Below are positions 48,229 to 56,379 of a stretch of 64,000 bases of DNA, one piece after another. Position 1 is the first letter of the stretch, and each line of letters opens with the position of its first letter. Source of the DNA: Alphaproteobacteria bacterium (lineage in GTDB: Bacteria; Pseudomonadota; Alphaproteobacteria; Reyranellales; Reyranellaceae); contig VGCZ01000007.1 in the NCBI GenBank assembly GCA_016869975.1, forward strand, positions 1 through 64,000. The letters run 5' to 3'. The notes below the pieces were generated by a model, which made no database searches, had not been told where the DNA came from, and worked only from the letters and a program-made list of their open reading frames with translations. The translations under genes were made by a program, and so were the position numbers.

Positions 48229-48732
48229 GTGAGCATCTACATCGGTCTCGGCGCGAACCTGCCGCACCCAGAATTCGGTCCACCGATCCGGACCTTGGCG
48301 CACGCCCTCGCTGTCCTGAACGACCGCGGTGTGCGGACCGTGCGGCGCTCGCCCTGGTATCGCTCGGAGCCGGTGCCGGTGTCGGACCAGCCTTGGTATG
48401 TCAACGCCGTGGCCCAGGTCGCCACTGGGCTCGGGCCCGACGCCCTGCTGGCCACACTACACGGCGTCGAGGACCTGTTCGGCCGCGAGCGCTCCGCACG
48501 CGACGGGCCACGCATCATCGATCTCGATTTGCTCGATTACGATTCATTCCATAACAATCTGAAAGATATAGGGATATCGGAAATTCCTCATGTAAGACTC
48601 AAAGATCGAGCGTTTGTCCTTCTGCCACTGCGGGATGTCGCGCCTGATTGGCGCCATCCGAGCACCGGCGCCTCGATCGACGCCCTGATCGCGGCCTTGC
48701 CGCCGGGCCAGATCGCCGAGCGACTGCCCTGA
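48229..48732 (+). CDS. folK: 7,8-dihydro-6-hydroxymethylpterin pyrophosphokinase (HPPK)
   Basis: The 167-residue folate-pathway enzyme transfers pyrophosphate from ATP to the pterin. It has GLGANLPHP at the N-terminus, the HPPK motif RDGPRIIDLDLLDYDSF with catalytic Asp pair, and RAFVLLPLRDVAP. Start is GTG. The stretch 48532-48608 is strikingly AT-rich and uses ATA, AGA and AAT codons rare in neighbouring genes. It encodes a loop (SFHNNLKDIGISEI) longer than in typical HPPK. folP and folB are not adjacent. Confidence 0.9.
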   Translation: MSIYIGLGANLPHPEFGPPIRTLAHALAVLNDRGVRTVRRSPWYRSEPVPVSDQPWYVNAVAQVATGLGPDALLATLHGVEDLFGRERSARDGPRIIDLDLLDYDSFHNNLKDIGISEIPHVRLKDRAFVLLPLRDVAPDWRHPSTGASIDALIAALPPGQIAERLP

Positions 48733-48809
48733 GCCCCCGAGAATCCTTGCCATCCGGGGCCGGCGCCGGTATCACCGCGCTCCCCCGTTTCCCGTGATGG
48801 AGGCCATCA

Positions 48810-49178
48810 GTGGCGCGCGTCACCGTCGAAGACTGCATCGTCCAGGTGCCCAACCGTTTCGATCTCGTCATGCTGGCCGCCCAGCGGGCGCGCGACATCT
48901 CTGCCGGCGCGCCGCTGATGCTCGATCGCGACCGCGACAAGAACCCCGTGGTGGCGCTGCGCGAGATCGCCGAGTCCAAGATGCAGCTCGACGTTTTGCG
49001 CGAGTCGATCGTCAAGGGCCTGCAGAAGCACTCCGATATCGACCGTCCGGAGGAGGGCGGCGAGATGCTTGAGCTCGAGCAGGAGCTGGCCGCAACCCTG
49101 GCGCAGCAGGGCGCCGAGGCGTCCCAGCCGCGTGCCCTGCCGGGCGCGGACGAGTACGACGACACCGATCAGCCGTAA
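48810..49178 (+). CDS. rpoZ: DNA-directed RNA polymerase subunit omega
   Basis: The 122-residue protein begins [20 protein letters not shown] and contains [20 protein letters not shown], the omega core that clamps the beta-prime C-terminus. The tail from about residue 75 is acidic and longer than in E. coli, as in other alphaproteobacteria. GTG start with GGAGG upstream. It precedes rsh, and in E. coli omega also forms part of the ppGpp site on RNA polymerase. Confidence 0.96.
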   Translation: MARVTVEDCIVQVPNRFDLVMLAAQRARDISAGAPLMLDRDRDKNPVVALREIAESKMQLDVLRESIVKGLQKHSDIDRPEEGGEMLELEQELAATLAQQGAEASQPRALPGADEYDDTDQP

Positions 49179-49203
49179 GGCGGTCACGGTCTTTCGCTCG
49201 CAC

Positions 49204-49242
49204 AAGCGCCGGTCGACCCCGTCGATCGGCGCTTTTGCTTTT
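49204..49242 (+). terminator. Intrinsic terminator after rpoZ
   Basis: AAGCGCCGGTCGA (49204-49216) and TCGATCGGCGCTT (49222-49234) pair at 12 of 13 positions around CCCCG, followed by TTTTGCTTTT. It should separate rpoZ from rsh, so rsh needs its own promoter within the next 90 bases. Confidence 0.88.
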
Positions 49243-49245
49243 CCG

Positions 49246-49271
49246 GGGACCACCGGCGTTCCGCCGGCTCA
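49246..49271. repeat. Half-copy of the GGGACCGCCGGCG repeat
   Basis: GGGACCACCGGCG followed by TTCCGCCGGCTCA matches the left half of the complete element at 31708 at 24 of 26 positions. It lies directly after the rpoZ terminator and 57 bases before rsh. Only a short internal hairpin can form. Confidence 0.7.
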
Positions 49272-49328
49272 ATGCAGGAGCCGACCGGCACGCGTGCGAT
49301 CCGGTGGCGCAGCGATTATAGTCGACGC

Positions 49329-51509
49329 ATGATTCGCCAGTTTGAACTGGTAGAGCGCGTCAAGGCCTACGATCCCGCCGCCGACGAGGATCTGCTGAAC
49401 CGCGCCTATGTCTACGGCCTGCGCAAGCACGGCGCGCAGAAGCGCGCCTCCGGCGATCCCTATTTCTCGCATCCCCTGGAGGTCGCCGGCATCCTCACCG
49501 ACATGCGGCTAGACAGCGCCTCGATCGTCACGGCGCTGCTGCACGACACGGTCGAGGACACCGACGCCACTCTGGAGGAGATCGAGCGGCTCTTCGGGCC
49601 CAAGATCTCCAAGCTGGTCGATGGTGTGACCAAGCTGTCGCGCCTGGAGCTGCAATCGGACCGCACCAAGCAGGCGGAGAATTTCCGCAAGTTGGTGCTG
49701 GCGATGTCCGACGACATCCGCGTGCTGCTGGTCAAGCTGGCCGACCGGCTGCACAACATGAAGACCTTGCACTTCATCAAGGACCCGGAGCGCCGCCGCC
49801 GCATCGCGCGCGAGACCATGGACATCTACGCGCCGCTGGCCTCGCGTATCGGCATGGAGCGGCTGAAGGACCAGCTCGAGGACCTCGCCTTCGCCGAGCT
49901 TAATCCCGAGGGCCGCCAGTCGGTGGTCGCGCGGCTGGAGTTCCTGCGCGAGAAGGGCCGCAGCGCCGTGCCGCGCATCACCGCCGAGCTCACGGCGAGC
50001 CTGAAGGAGCAGGGGCTGCGCGCCGAGGTCAACGGCCGCGAGAAGTCGCCGCATTCGATCTGGCGCAAGATGCAGCGCAAGAACGTCTCGTTCGAGCAGC
50101 TTTCCGACATCATGGCCTTCCGCGTCATCGTCGATACGCTGCCCGAGTGCTACCAGGCGCTGGGCGCGATCCATGGCCGCTATCGCGTCGTGCCCGACCG
50201 CTTCAAGGACTATCTCTCGCTGCCCAAGCCCAACGGCTATCGCTCGCTGCACACTGGCGTGCTGGGGCCGCTGAACCACCGCATCGAGATCCAGATCCGC
50301 ACCCGCGAGATGCACGACCAGGCCGAACACGGCGTGGCCGCGCACTGGATCTACAAGGACGGCGACAGCCACACCGAGGGCCGCCAGTACCGCTGGCTGC
50401 GCGAGCTGCTGGAGATCCTCGACAAGGCCTCGGGCCCGGAGGAGTTCCTCGAGCACACCAAGCTGGAGATGTTCCAGGATCAGGTGTTCTGCTTCACCCC
50501 CAAGGGCGAGCTGATCACCCTGCCGCGTGGCTCCACCCCGATCGACTTCGCCTACGCCGTGCACTCGCAGATCGGCGACACCTGCGTCGGCGCCAAGGTC
50601 AACGGCCGCATCGTTCCGCTACGCCACGAGCTGCGCAACGGCGACCAGGTCGAAATCGCAACCTCGAAAGCGCAGACACCGTCACCTGAATGGGAGCGCT
50701 TCGTCGTCACCGGCAAGGCCAAGGCGGCGATCCGCCGTTTCGTGCGTACTCGACAGCGCGAGCAGTATCTCAGCCTCGGCAAGTCGATGCTGTCGCGCGC
50801 GTTCACCGATAGCGGCGAGGCGCAGACCGAGAAGGGCCTGCAGGGCGTGCTGGCGAACTTCAAGCAGGCCACCGTCGATGATTTGCACGCCGCGGTCGGC
50901 GCCGGACTGGTCGCGGCGCGCGACGTGGTGATGGCGGTCTATCCTGGGCTGAAGACCCAGCGTACGCGTGGCGCCAAGGGCGCCGATGTGGTGCCGCTGG
51001 CACGCGCGCGCGCGAAGCTGCGCGACGCCGGTGACGGCGCCGCCGACGGCAAGAGCACGGCCATTGCGATCCGCGGCCTGATCCCCGGCATGGCGGTGCA
51101 TTTCGCGCGCTGCTGCCACCCGCTGCCGGGCGATCGCATCGTCGGCATCATCACCACCGGCAAGGGCGTGACGATCCACACGATCGATTGCGAGACGTTG
51201 GAGAGCTTCGCCGACACGCCGGAGCGCTGGATTGATGTCGGCTGGCAGTCCGGCGGCGAGAATGTCGGCAAGTATGTCGGCCGCCTGAAGATCACCGTCG
51301 CCAACCAGCCCGGCACCTTGTCGAGCATGACCACGGTGATCGCCAAGAACGACGGCAACATCAACAACCTGAAGATCGTCAACCGCTCGCCCGACTTCTT
51401 CGACATGATTGTCGACATCGAGGTCAACGACGTGCGGCACCTGGCGGAGATCACGGCGGCGCTGCGGGCGACGCCGGTGATCAACGCGGTGGAGCGGGCG
51501 AGGATGTGA
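49329..51509 (+). CDS. rsh: Bifunctional (p)ppGpp synthetase/hydrolase (RelA/SpoT homologue)
   Basis: The 726-residue stringent-response enzyme has all domains. Hydrolase HD domain (about 20-185): SHPLEVAGILTDM, LLHDTVEDT and LADRLHNMKTLHF. Synthetase domain (about 230-380): the RXKD motif RFKDYLS marks the bifunctional SpoT type rather than the EXDD RelA type, with NGYRSLHT and EIQIRT. TGS (from VFCFTPKGELITLPRGSTPI), a Cys-His conserved block (HFARCCHPLPGD) and a C-terminal ACT domain follow. It is the only RSH in the window, as expected for the single enzyme of alphaproteobacteria. Confidence 0.96.
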   Translation: MIRQFELVERVKAYDPAADEDLLNRAYVYGLRKHGAQKRASGDPYFSHPLEVAGILTDMRLDSASIVTALLHDTVEDTDATLEEIERLFGPKISKLVDGVTKLSRLELQSDRTKQAENFRKLVLAMSDDIRVLLVKLADRLHNMKTLHFIKDPERRRRIARETMDIYAPLASRIGMERLKDQLEDLAFAELNPEGRQSVVARLEFLREKGRSAVPRITAELTASLKEQGLRAEVNGREKSPHSIWRKMQRKNVSFEQLSDIMAFRVIVDTLPECYQALGAIHGRYRVVPDRFKDYLSLPKPNGYRSLHTGVLGPLNHRIEIQIRTREMHDQAEHGVAAHWIYKDGDSHTEGRQYRWLRELLEILDKASGPEEFLEHTKLEMFQDQVFCFTPKGELITLPRGSTPIDFAYAVHSQIGDTCVGAKVNGRIVPLRHELRNGDQVEIATSKAQTPSPEWERFVVTGKAKAAIRRFVRTRQREQYLSLGKSMLSRAFTDSGEAQTEKGLQGVLANFKQATVDDLHAAVGAGLVAARDVVMAVYPGLKTQRTRGAKGADVVPLARARAKLRDAGDGAADGKSTAIAIRGLIPGMAVHFARCCHPLPGDRIVGIITTGKGVTIHTIDCETLESFADTPERWIDVGWQSGGENVGKYVGRLKITVANQPGTLSSMTTVIAKNDGNINNLKIVNRSPDFFDMIVDIEVNDVRHLAEITAALRATPVINAVERARM

Positions 51510-51515
51510 CGAGGC

Positions 51516-51551
51516 GTTCGGGCCGCGCCGCTCTAGAGGCGCGGCCCGAAC
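51516..51551 (+). terminator. 14-bp hairpin after rsh
   Basis: GTTCGGGCCGCGCC (51516-51529) and GGCGCGGCCCGAAC (51538-51551) form a perfect 14-bp stem around GCTCTAGA. It begins 7 bases after the rsh stop. No U-tract follows, so it may block exonucleases or act with Rho rather than terminate alone. Confidence 0.65.
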
Positions 51552-51638
51552 ACATTCAACAATGCGGACAATGTGTCGGCGGACGCTGAACTATTGCATC
51601 CGTAGCATCGCCTCGGCCATCAACCTGCCGGACCCTCC

Positions 51639-52385
51639 ATGACCCCCGTCCATCAGCGCCTCGGGATCAATGTCGATCACGTCGCCACCGTGCGCAATGC
51701 GCGCGGCGGCGACAATCCCGACCCCGTGCGTGCGGCGTTGCTGGCGAAGCAGGCGGGGGCGGACGGCATCACGGCGCATCTGCGCGAGGATCGGCGGCAC
51801 ATCATCGATGGCGATATCGGCCGGCTGGTGAGCGAAGTCGCGCTGCCGCTGAATTTCGAGATGGCTGCGACCGAGGAGATGGTGGCGATTGCGCTGAAGC
51901 ACCGACCGCACGCCGCCTGCATCGTGCCGGAGAAGCGCGAAGAACGAACGACCGAGGGTGGTCTCGACGCGGTGGGCCAGCACAATCACCTCAAGCCGAT
52001 GGTGGCGCGCCTGCGCGACGCCGGCATTCGCGTATCGCTGTTCATCGCGGCCGATCCCCGACAGCTCGAGGCGGCGGTCTCGCTGGGCGCGCCGGTGGTC
52101 GAGCTGCACACCGGGCACTACTGCGAGGTCGAGGGCGCCGAGCGCGCGGCCGAGCTGGCGCGCATCCAGAAGGCGGCGGCGTTGTGCGAGTCGCTGGGGC
52201 TGGAGTGCCATGCCGGCCACGGGCTGAACTACGAGAACGTCGCGCCGATCGCGGCCATTCCCAATGTGCGAGAGCTGAACATCGGCCATTTCCTGGTCGG
52301 CGAGGCGATCTTCGTCGGCTTCGTCCCGGCGATCCGGGAGATGCGCCGGATCATGGACGTCGCACGCGGGGTGGCGAAAGCCTGA
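51639..52385 (+). CDS. pdxJ: Pyridoxine 5'-phosphate synthase
   Basis: The 248-residue TIM-barrel enzyme condenses 1-deoxyxylulose 5-phosphate with aminoacetone phosphate in vitamin B6 synthesis. It begins with the family hallmark [18 protein letters not shown] and contains [39 protein letters not shown] and [16 protein letters not shown]. Full length. It precedes acpS by 21 bases, the conserved alphaproteobacterial order. Confidence 0.97.
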   Translation: MTPVHQRLGINVDHVATVRNARGGDNPDPVRAALLAKQAGADGITAHLREDRRHIIDGDIGRLVSEVALPLNFEMAATEEMVAIALKHRPHAACIVPEKREERTTEGGLDAVGQHNHLKPMVARLRDAGIRVSLFIAADPRQLEAAVSLGAPVVELHTGHYCEVEGAERAAELARIQKAAALCESLGLECHAGHGLNYENVAPIAAIPNVRELNIGHFLVGEAIFVGFVPAIREMRRIMDVARGVAKA

Positions 52386-52406
52386 GCTTCGCGCTATGGG
52401 CGGGCC

Positions 52407-52805
52407 ATGATCATCGGCATCGGCAGCGATCTGATTGACATCCGCCGCATCGAGAAGAGCCTTGAGCGCTTCGGCGATCGCTTCACGCATCGGGTGTTCA
52501 CCGATATCGAGCGCGCGAAGTCGGACGGCCGCGCGATGCGGGCGGCGAGCTATGCCAAACGCTTCGCCGTCAAGGAGGCCTGCTCCAAGGCGCTGGGCAC
52601 GGGCTTCCGCCGGGGCGTCTTCTGGCGCGACATGGGCGTGGTCAACCAGCGTGGCGGCAAGCCGACCGTGGTCATGACCGGCGGTGCGCTGGTCCGGCTC
52701 CAGGAAATCACGCCGCCGGGCATGCGGGCGGAGGTCCACGTGACGATCACCGATGACGGGCCGTTGGCCCAGGCCTTCGTGGTCATCGAGGCGCTGCCAA
52801 CCTGA
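52407..52805 (+). CDS. acpS: Holo-[acyl-carrier-protein] synthase
   Basis: The 132-residue protein attaches 4'-phosphopantetheine to ACP. It has both AcpS motifs: [20 protein letters not shown] (metal-binding Asp) and [17 protein letters not shown] (with the Glu/Lys pair). It lies between pdxJ and lepB, as usual. Full length. Confidence 0.96.
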   Translation: MIIGIGSDLIDIRRIEKSLERFGDRFTHRVFTDIERAKSDGRAMRAASYAKRFAVKEACSKALGTGFRRGVFWRDMGVVNQRGGKPTVVMTGGALVRLQEITPPGMRAEVHVTITDDGPLAQAFVVIEALPT

Positions 52806-52977
52806 CCGCTTGCCCGGAGGAGAGGGTATTGCGGAACCTGCGTTCGTCTGACGCAGGCGGAAATCCCCGGAAATGTCAGGGAAATCAGCAGGACTCGTCT
52901 GTCGATCCCTGTTATATCCGCGCTCCGTCGGCCGGTTGACCCCGTCCGGCCCGGCGCAGGCTATGGTGGACGGCGTA

Positions 52978-53874
52978 ATGGCGAGCAGGAACCGGGGCAG
53001 CAAGGACGAGGGCGGCTGGGGCGAGACCATCCGGACCGTCGTCTATGCCGTGCTGATCGCGCTGGTGGTGCGCACCTTCGCCTTCGAGCCGTTCAACATC
53101 CCCAGCGGCTCGATGATCCCGACCCTGCTGGTCGGCGACTACCTGTTCGTCTCGAAATATTCCTACGGCTACTCCAGGCACTCCTTCCCGCTGTCGCTGG
53201 CGCCGTTCTCGGGCCGCGTCCTGGAGAGCGCGCCCCAGCGCGGCGATGTCGCGGTCTTCAAGTATCCGGGCGACCAGGGCGAGGGCGTCAATCGCACCGA
53301 CTACATCAAGCGCATCGTCGGCCTGCCGGGCGACACGGTGCAGGTCAAAGGCGGCGTCCTGCACATCAACGACAAGCCGGCCGAGCGCGTGCGCATCGAC
53401 GACACGGTGCAGGGCAGCGGCGGCGGCACCACGCGCAGCACGCTCTATCGTGAGACGCTGCCCGGCGGCGCGACCCATCGCATCCTCGAGGAGTCCGACA
53501 ACGAGCGCTTCGACAACACCGAGGTGTTCAAGGTGCCCGCGGGCCACGTCTTCGTCATGGGTGACAACCGCGACAACTCCTCCGACAGCCGTAGCTTTCT
53601 GACCTCGATGGAGCGCATGCCTGACGGACGCATGCGCCAGGTCGAGACCCGAGTGCAGGGCTGGTACGTGCCGATGGAGAACCTGGTCGGCCGCGCCGAG
53701 TTCCTGTTCTTCTCCTACATCGAGACCGGCTACGAGCCCGGCTTTACCGAGCGCCTGTTGAGCGGCGTGTCGCTTGGGGCGATCGGGCGCATCCTCGATG
53801 GCATTGGCAATTTCGCCGTCGCGCCATTCGAGGGGCGCATCCGCTGGTCGCGCATCGGCCAAGCGATACGCTGA
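52978..53874 (+). CDS. lepB: Signal peptidase I
   Basis: The 298-residue inner-membrane protease removes Sec and Tat signal peptides. One N-terminal transmembrane helix (about 18-35) is followed by the periplasmic domain with catalytic Ser in FNIPSGSMIPTLLVGDYLFV, catalytic Lys in DYIKRIVGLPGDTVQ and box E VMGDNRDNSSDSR. Start is placed at the ATG 52978 (MASRNRGSKDEGGWGETIRT). ATG 52963 is an alternative. The 172 bases before it hold a small CCTGCGT/ACGCAGG hairpin and no gene. Confidence 0.95.
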   Translation: MASRNRGSKDEGGWGETIRTVVYAVLIALVVRTFAFEPFNIPSGSMIPTLLVGDYLFVSKYSYGYSRHSFPLSLAPFSGRVLESAPQRGDVAVFKYPGDQGEGVNRTDYIKRIVGLPGDTVQVKGGVLHINDKPAERVRIDDTVQGSGGGTTRSTLYRETLPGGATHRILEESDNERFDNTEVFKVPAGHVFVMGDNRDNSSDSRSFLTSMERMPDGRMRQVETRVQGWYVPMENLVGRAEFLFFSYIETGYEPGFTERLLSGVSLGAIGRILDGIGNFAVAPFEGRIRWSRIGQAIR

Positions 53875-53881
53875 GGCCCGC

Positions 53882-54604
53882 GTGGCAGCCGATCGCCGCA
53901 AGACCGCGCGCCGATCGGCCGATGCGCATGCGCGACTGGCCGGCCGGCTGGGCTACAGCTTCAAGAAGCCCGAGGTGCTCGACGAGGCACTGACCCATCG
54001 CAGTGCCGCCGAGCGCCAGCGCGTCGACGCGGCCTTTCGCTACGGCAACGAACGGCTGGAGTTTCTCGGCGATCGCGTGCTGTCACTGGTCGTGGCCGAC
54101 ATGCTGCTGGCGCAGTTCCCGACCGAGAGCGAGGGCGAGCTGGCGCGCCGCCACGCCGCCCTGGTGCGCGCCGGCGCGCTTGCGACGGTGGCGCGTGAGA
54201 TCGAGCTGGGCGCCGACCTGATCCTGGGCGAATCCGAGGACGCGACAGGCGGGCGAGACAAGTCGGCGATCCTCGCCGACGCCTGTGAGGCGGTGATCGG
54301 TGCGCTCTATCTCGATGGCGGCCTCGAGGCGGCGCGCGGCTTCATCGAGCGGCTGTGGCAGCCGCTGATCGCCGTGACGCCCAAGCCGCCACGCGATCCC
54401 AAGACCGAGCTGCAGGAATGGGCGCAAGGCCGCGGCCTGCCGCTGCCGGCCTATCGCGAGGTCGGCCGCGAAGGCCCGGCGCATGCGCCGAAATTCGTCA
54501 TCGAGGTCGAGGTCAGGGGCCATACGGCCGTGCGCGGCGCCGGCGGCAACAAGCGCGAGGCCGAGCGCGTCGCCGCCCAAAGCCTGCTGGAGGCCTTGCG
54601 GTGA
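53882..54604 (+). CDS. rnc: Ribonuclease III
   Basis: The 240-residue enzyme cleaves double-stranded RNA in rRNA and mRNA processing. Nuclease domain (about 15-160): signature NERLEFLGDRVLSLVVADML and the catalytic Glu in DACEAVIGALYLDGG. dsRNA-binding domain (about 165-240): PKTELQEWAQGRGLPLPAYR and GGNKREAERVAAQSLLEAL. GTG start 7 bases after lepB. Longer in-frame extension overlaps lepB and is rejected. Stop overlaps the era start. Confidence 0.96.
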   Translation: MAADRRKTARRSADAHARLAGRLGYSFKKPEVLDEALTHRSAAERQRVDAAFRYGNERLEFLGDRVLSLVVADMLLAQFPTESEGELARRHAALVRAGALATVAREIELGADLILGESEDATGGRDKSAILADACEAVIGALYLDGGLEAARGFIERLWQPLIAVTPKPPRDPKTELQEWAQGRGLPLPAYREVGREGPAHAPKFVIEVEVRGHTAVRGAGGNKREAERVAAQSLLEALR

Positions 54605-55515
54605 ATGGCACTCGTGTCGGCGTGGTCGCCGTGGTCGGCGCGCCCAACGCCGGCAAGTCGACTCTGGTCAACGCGCTGGTCGGCGCCAAGGTCTCGATCG
54701 TCTCGCGGAAGGTGCAGACCACACGTACGCGCATCATGGGTATCGCCATGCGCGACCTGGAGGGTGGCGAGCGCGCGCAGATCCTGTTTCTCGATACGCC
54801 CGGCATCTTCCGTACCCAGAGGCGCCGGCTCGAGCGCGCCATGGTCGCCGCGGCGTGGAAGGGCGCGGAGGAGGGCGATCGCATCCTGCTGGTGATCGAC
54901 GCCGCCAAAGGCCTGAGCGACGATGTGCGCGCCATCCTCGAACGTCTGGCGAGCCGGCCCGACCCGAAGATCCTGGTCGTCAACAAGATCGACCTGCTGG
55001 CGCGCGAGAAGCTGCTGGCGCTGGTGTCCGAGGCCAACCAGGCGCTGCCCTTCGAGCGCACCTTCCTGGTCTCGGCGATCAAGGGCGAGGGCGTCGGCGA
55101 TCTGCTCGACCATGTCGCGACGCAGGCTATGGCCGGCCCGTTCCTTTTCCCCGAGGACCAGACCACAGACATGCCGATGCGCCAGCTCGCGTCGGAGATC
55201 GTGCGCGAGCAGGTCTTCGAGCAATTGCACGAGGAGCTGCCCTACGAGATCGCGGTCGAGACCGAGGGCTGGCAGCAGAAGAAGGACGGCAGCGCGCGCG
55301 TCGAATGCACCATCCATGTCGCGCGCGAGAACCAGCGCTCGATCGTGCTGGGCAAGGGCGGCGCCAAGATCAAGTCGATCGGAGCGCGCGCGCGGCGCGA
55401 GCTGTCCGAGGTGGTCGGCCATCCCGTGCACCTGTTCCTGCACGTCAAGGTCAGCGCCAACTGGGCCGACGACCGCTCGCGCTATGCGGCGTGGGGGTTG
55501 GAGTACGATGCGTAG
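54601..55515 (+). CDS. era: GTPase Era
   Basis: The 304-residue essential GTPase acts in 30S maturation near the 16S 3' end. It has G1 GAPNAGKST (residues 12-20), G3 DTPGIF, G4 NKIDLL and a C-terminal KH domain with RSIVLGKGGAKIKSIGARAR. Start is the GTG whose last bases overlap the rnc TGA (GTGA), typical translational coupling of rnc-era. Confidence 0.97.
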   Translation: MNGTRVGVVAVVGAPNAGKSTLVNALVGAKVSIVSRKVQTTRTRIMGIAMRDLEGGERAQILFLDTPGIFRTQRRRLERAMVAAAWKGAEEGDRILLVIDAAKGLSDDVRAILERLASRPDPKILVVNKIDLLAREKLLALVSEANQALPFERTFLVSAIKGEGVGDLLDHVATQAMAGPFLFPEDQTTDMPMRQLASEIVREQVFEQLHEELPYEIAVETEGWQQKKDGSARVECTIHVARENQRSIVLGKGGAKIKSIGARARRELSEVVGHPVHLFLHVKVSANWADDRSRYAAWGLEYDA

Positions 55516-55547
55516 TCGTCCGGCCATCCTGACGGCGTGGCTGTAAC

Positions 55548-56273
55548 ATGGACTGGATCGACGACGGCTTCGTCCTGCACACGCGCGAGCATGGCGAGAA
55601 CGCCATCGTCGCGACCCTGCTAACGCGCGAGCGCGGCCGGCACGCGGGACTCGTCCATGGCGGAATGTCGTCGCGGCAGCGCCCGACCTGGCAGCCGGGC
55701 AACCTCGTGCGCGTGGAGTGGCGCGCGCGACTGGTCGAGCATCTCGGCACGTTCAAGGGCGAGGTGCTGGCAGCGCACGCCGCGCGCGCGCTCGACGATC
55801 CGCTGGAGCTTGGCGGCCTGAGCGCCGCCTGCGCGCTGATCGATGGCGCGCTGCCGGAGCGCGAGCCGCACCCGGCGATCTACGACGGTTTCGTCGCGCT
55901 CATGACCGCGATCGGCCACGAGGGCTGGCCCAGCATCTTGGTGCGGCTTGAACTCGGCCTGCTGCAGGAGCTGGGCTTCGGCCTCGACCTGGAGAAATGC
56001 GCCGCGACGGGCGTGACCGAGGGTCTGATCTACGTCTCGCCCAAGACTGCGCGCGCGGTGAGCGCGGAGGCCGGGGCACCCTATGCCGACCGGCTGCTGA
56101 AGCTGCCGCCCTTCCTGGTCGTGGGCGGCGCGGCGGGCATCGAGGACGTGCTGCTCGGCCTGGAACTCACCGGCTATTTCATCGAGCGCCACGTCTTCTG
56201 GCCGCATAATCGTCCATTGCCACCGGCCCGCGAGCGCTTCCTCGATCTGCTGCGGCGGCAGGCGCCGGGCTGA
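55548..56273 (+). CDS. recO: DNA repair protein RecO
   Basis: The 241-residue protein has an N-terminal OB fold (MDWIDDGFVLHTREHGENAI then GLVHGGMSSRQRPTWQPGNL) and a helical C-terminal domain (LGLLQELGFGLDLEKCAATG). RecO with RecR loads RecA onto SSB-coated gaps. The four-Cys zinc motif of some RecO proteins is absent, with only a single Cys at the usual site. It closes the lepB-rnc-era-recO run. Confidence 0.93.
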   Translation: MDWIDDGFVLHTREHGENAIVATLLTRERGRHAGLVHGGMSSRQRPTWQPGNLVRVEWRARLVEHLGTFKGEVLAAHAARALDDPLELGGLSAACALIDGALPEREPHPAIYDGFVALMTAIGHEGWPSILVRLELGLLQELGFGLDLEKCAATGVTEGLIYVSPKTARAVSAEAGAPYADRLLKLPPFLVVGGAAGIEDVLLGLELTGYFIERHVFWPHNRPLPPARERFLDLLRRQAPG

Positions 56274-56379
56274 AATATGCCCCTTGCCTCGGCTGCCGCG
56301 TGGACCTATTCAGTCGGGCAACATCCAGCACAACAACGAAACGGCGGCCGTCTTCAGCGGTCACCGGCCCCTCTAGAGC

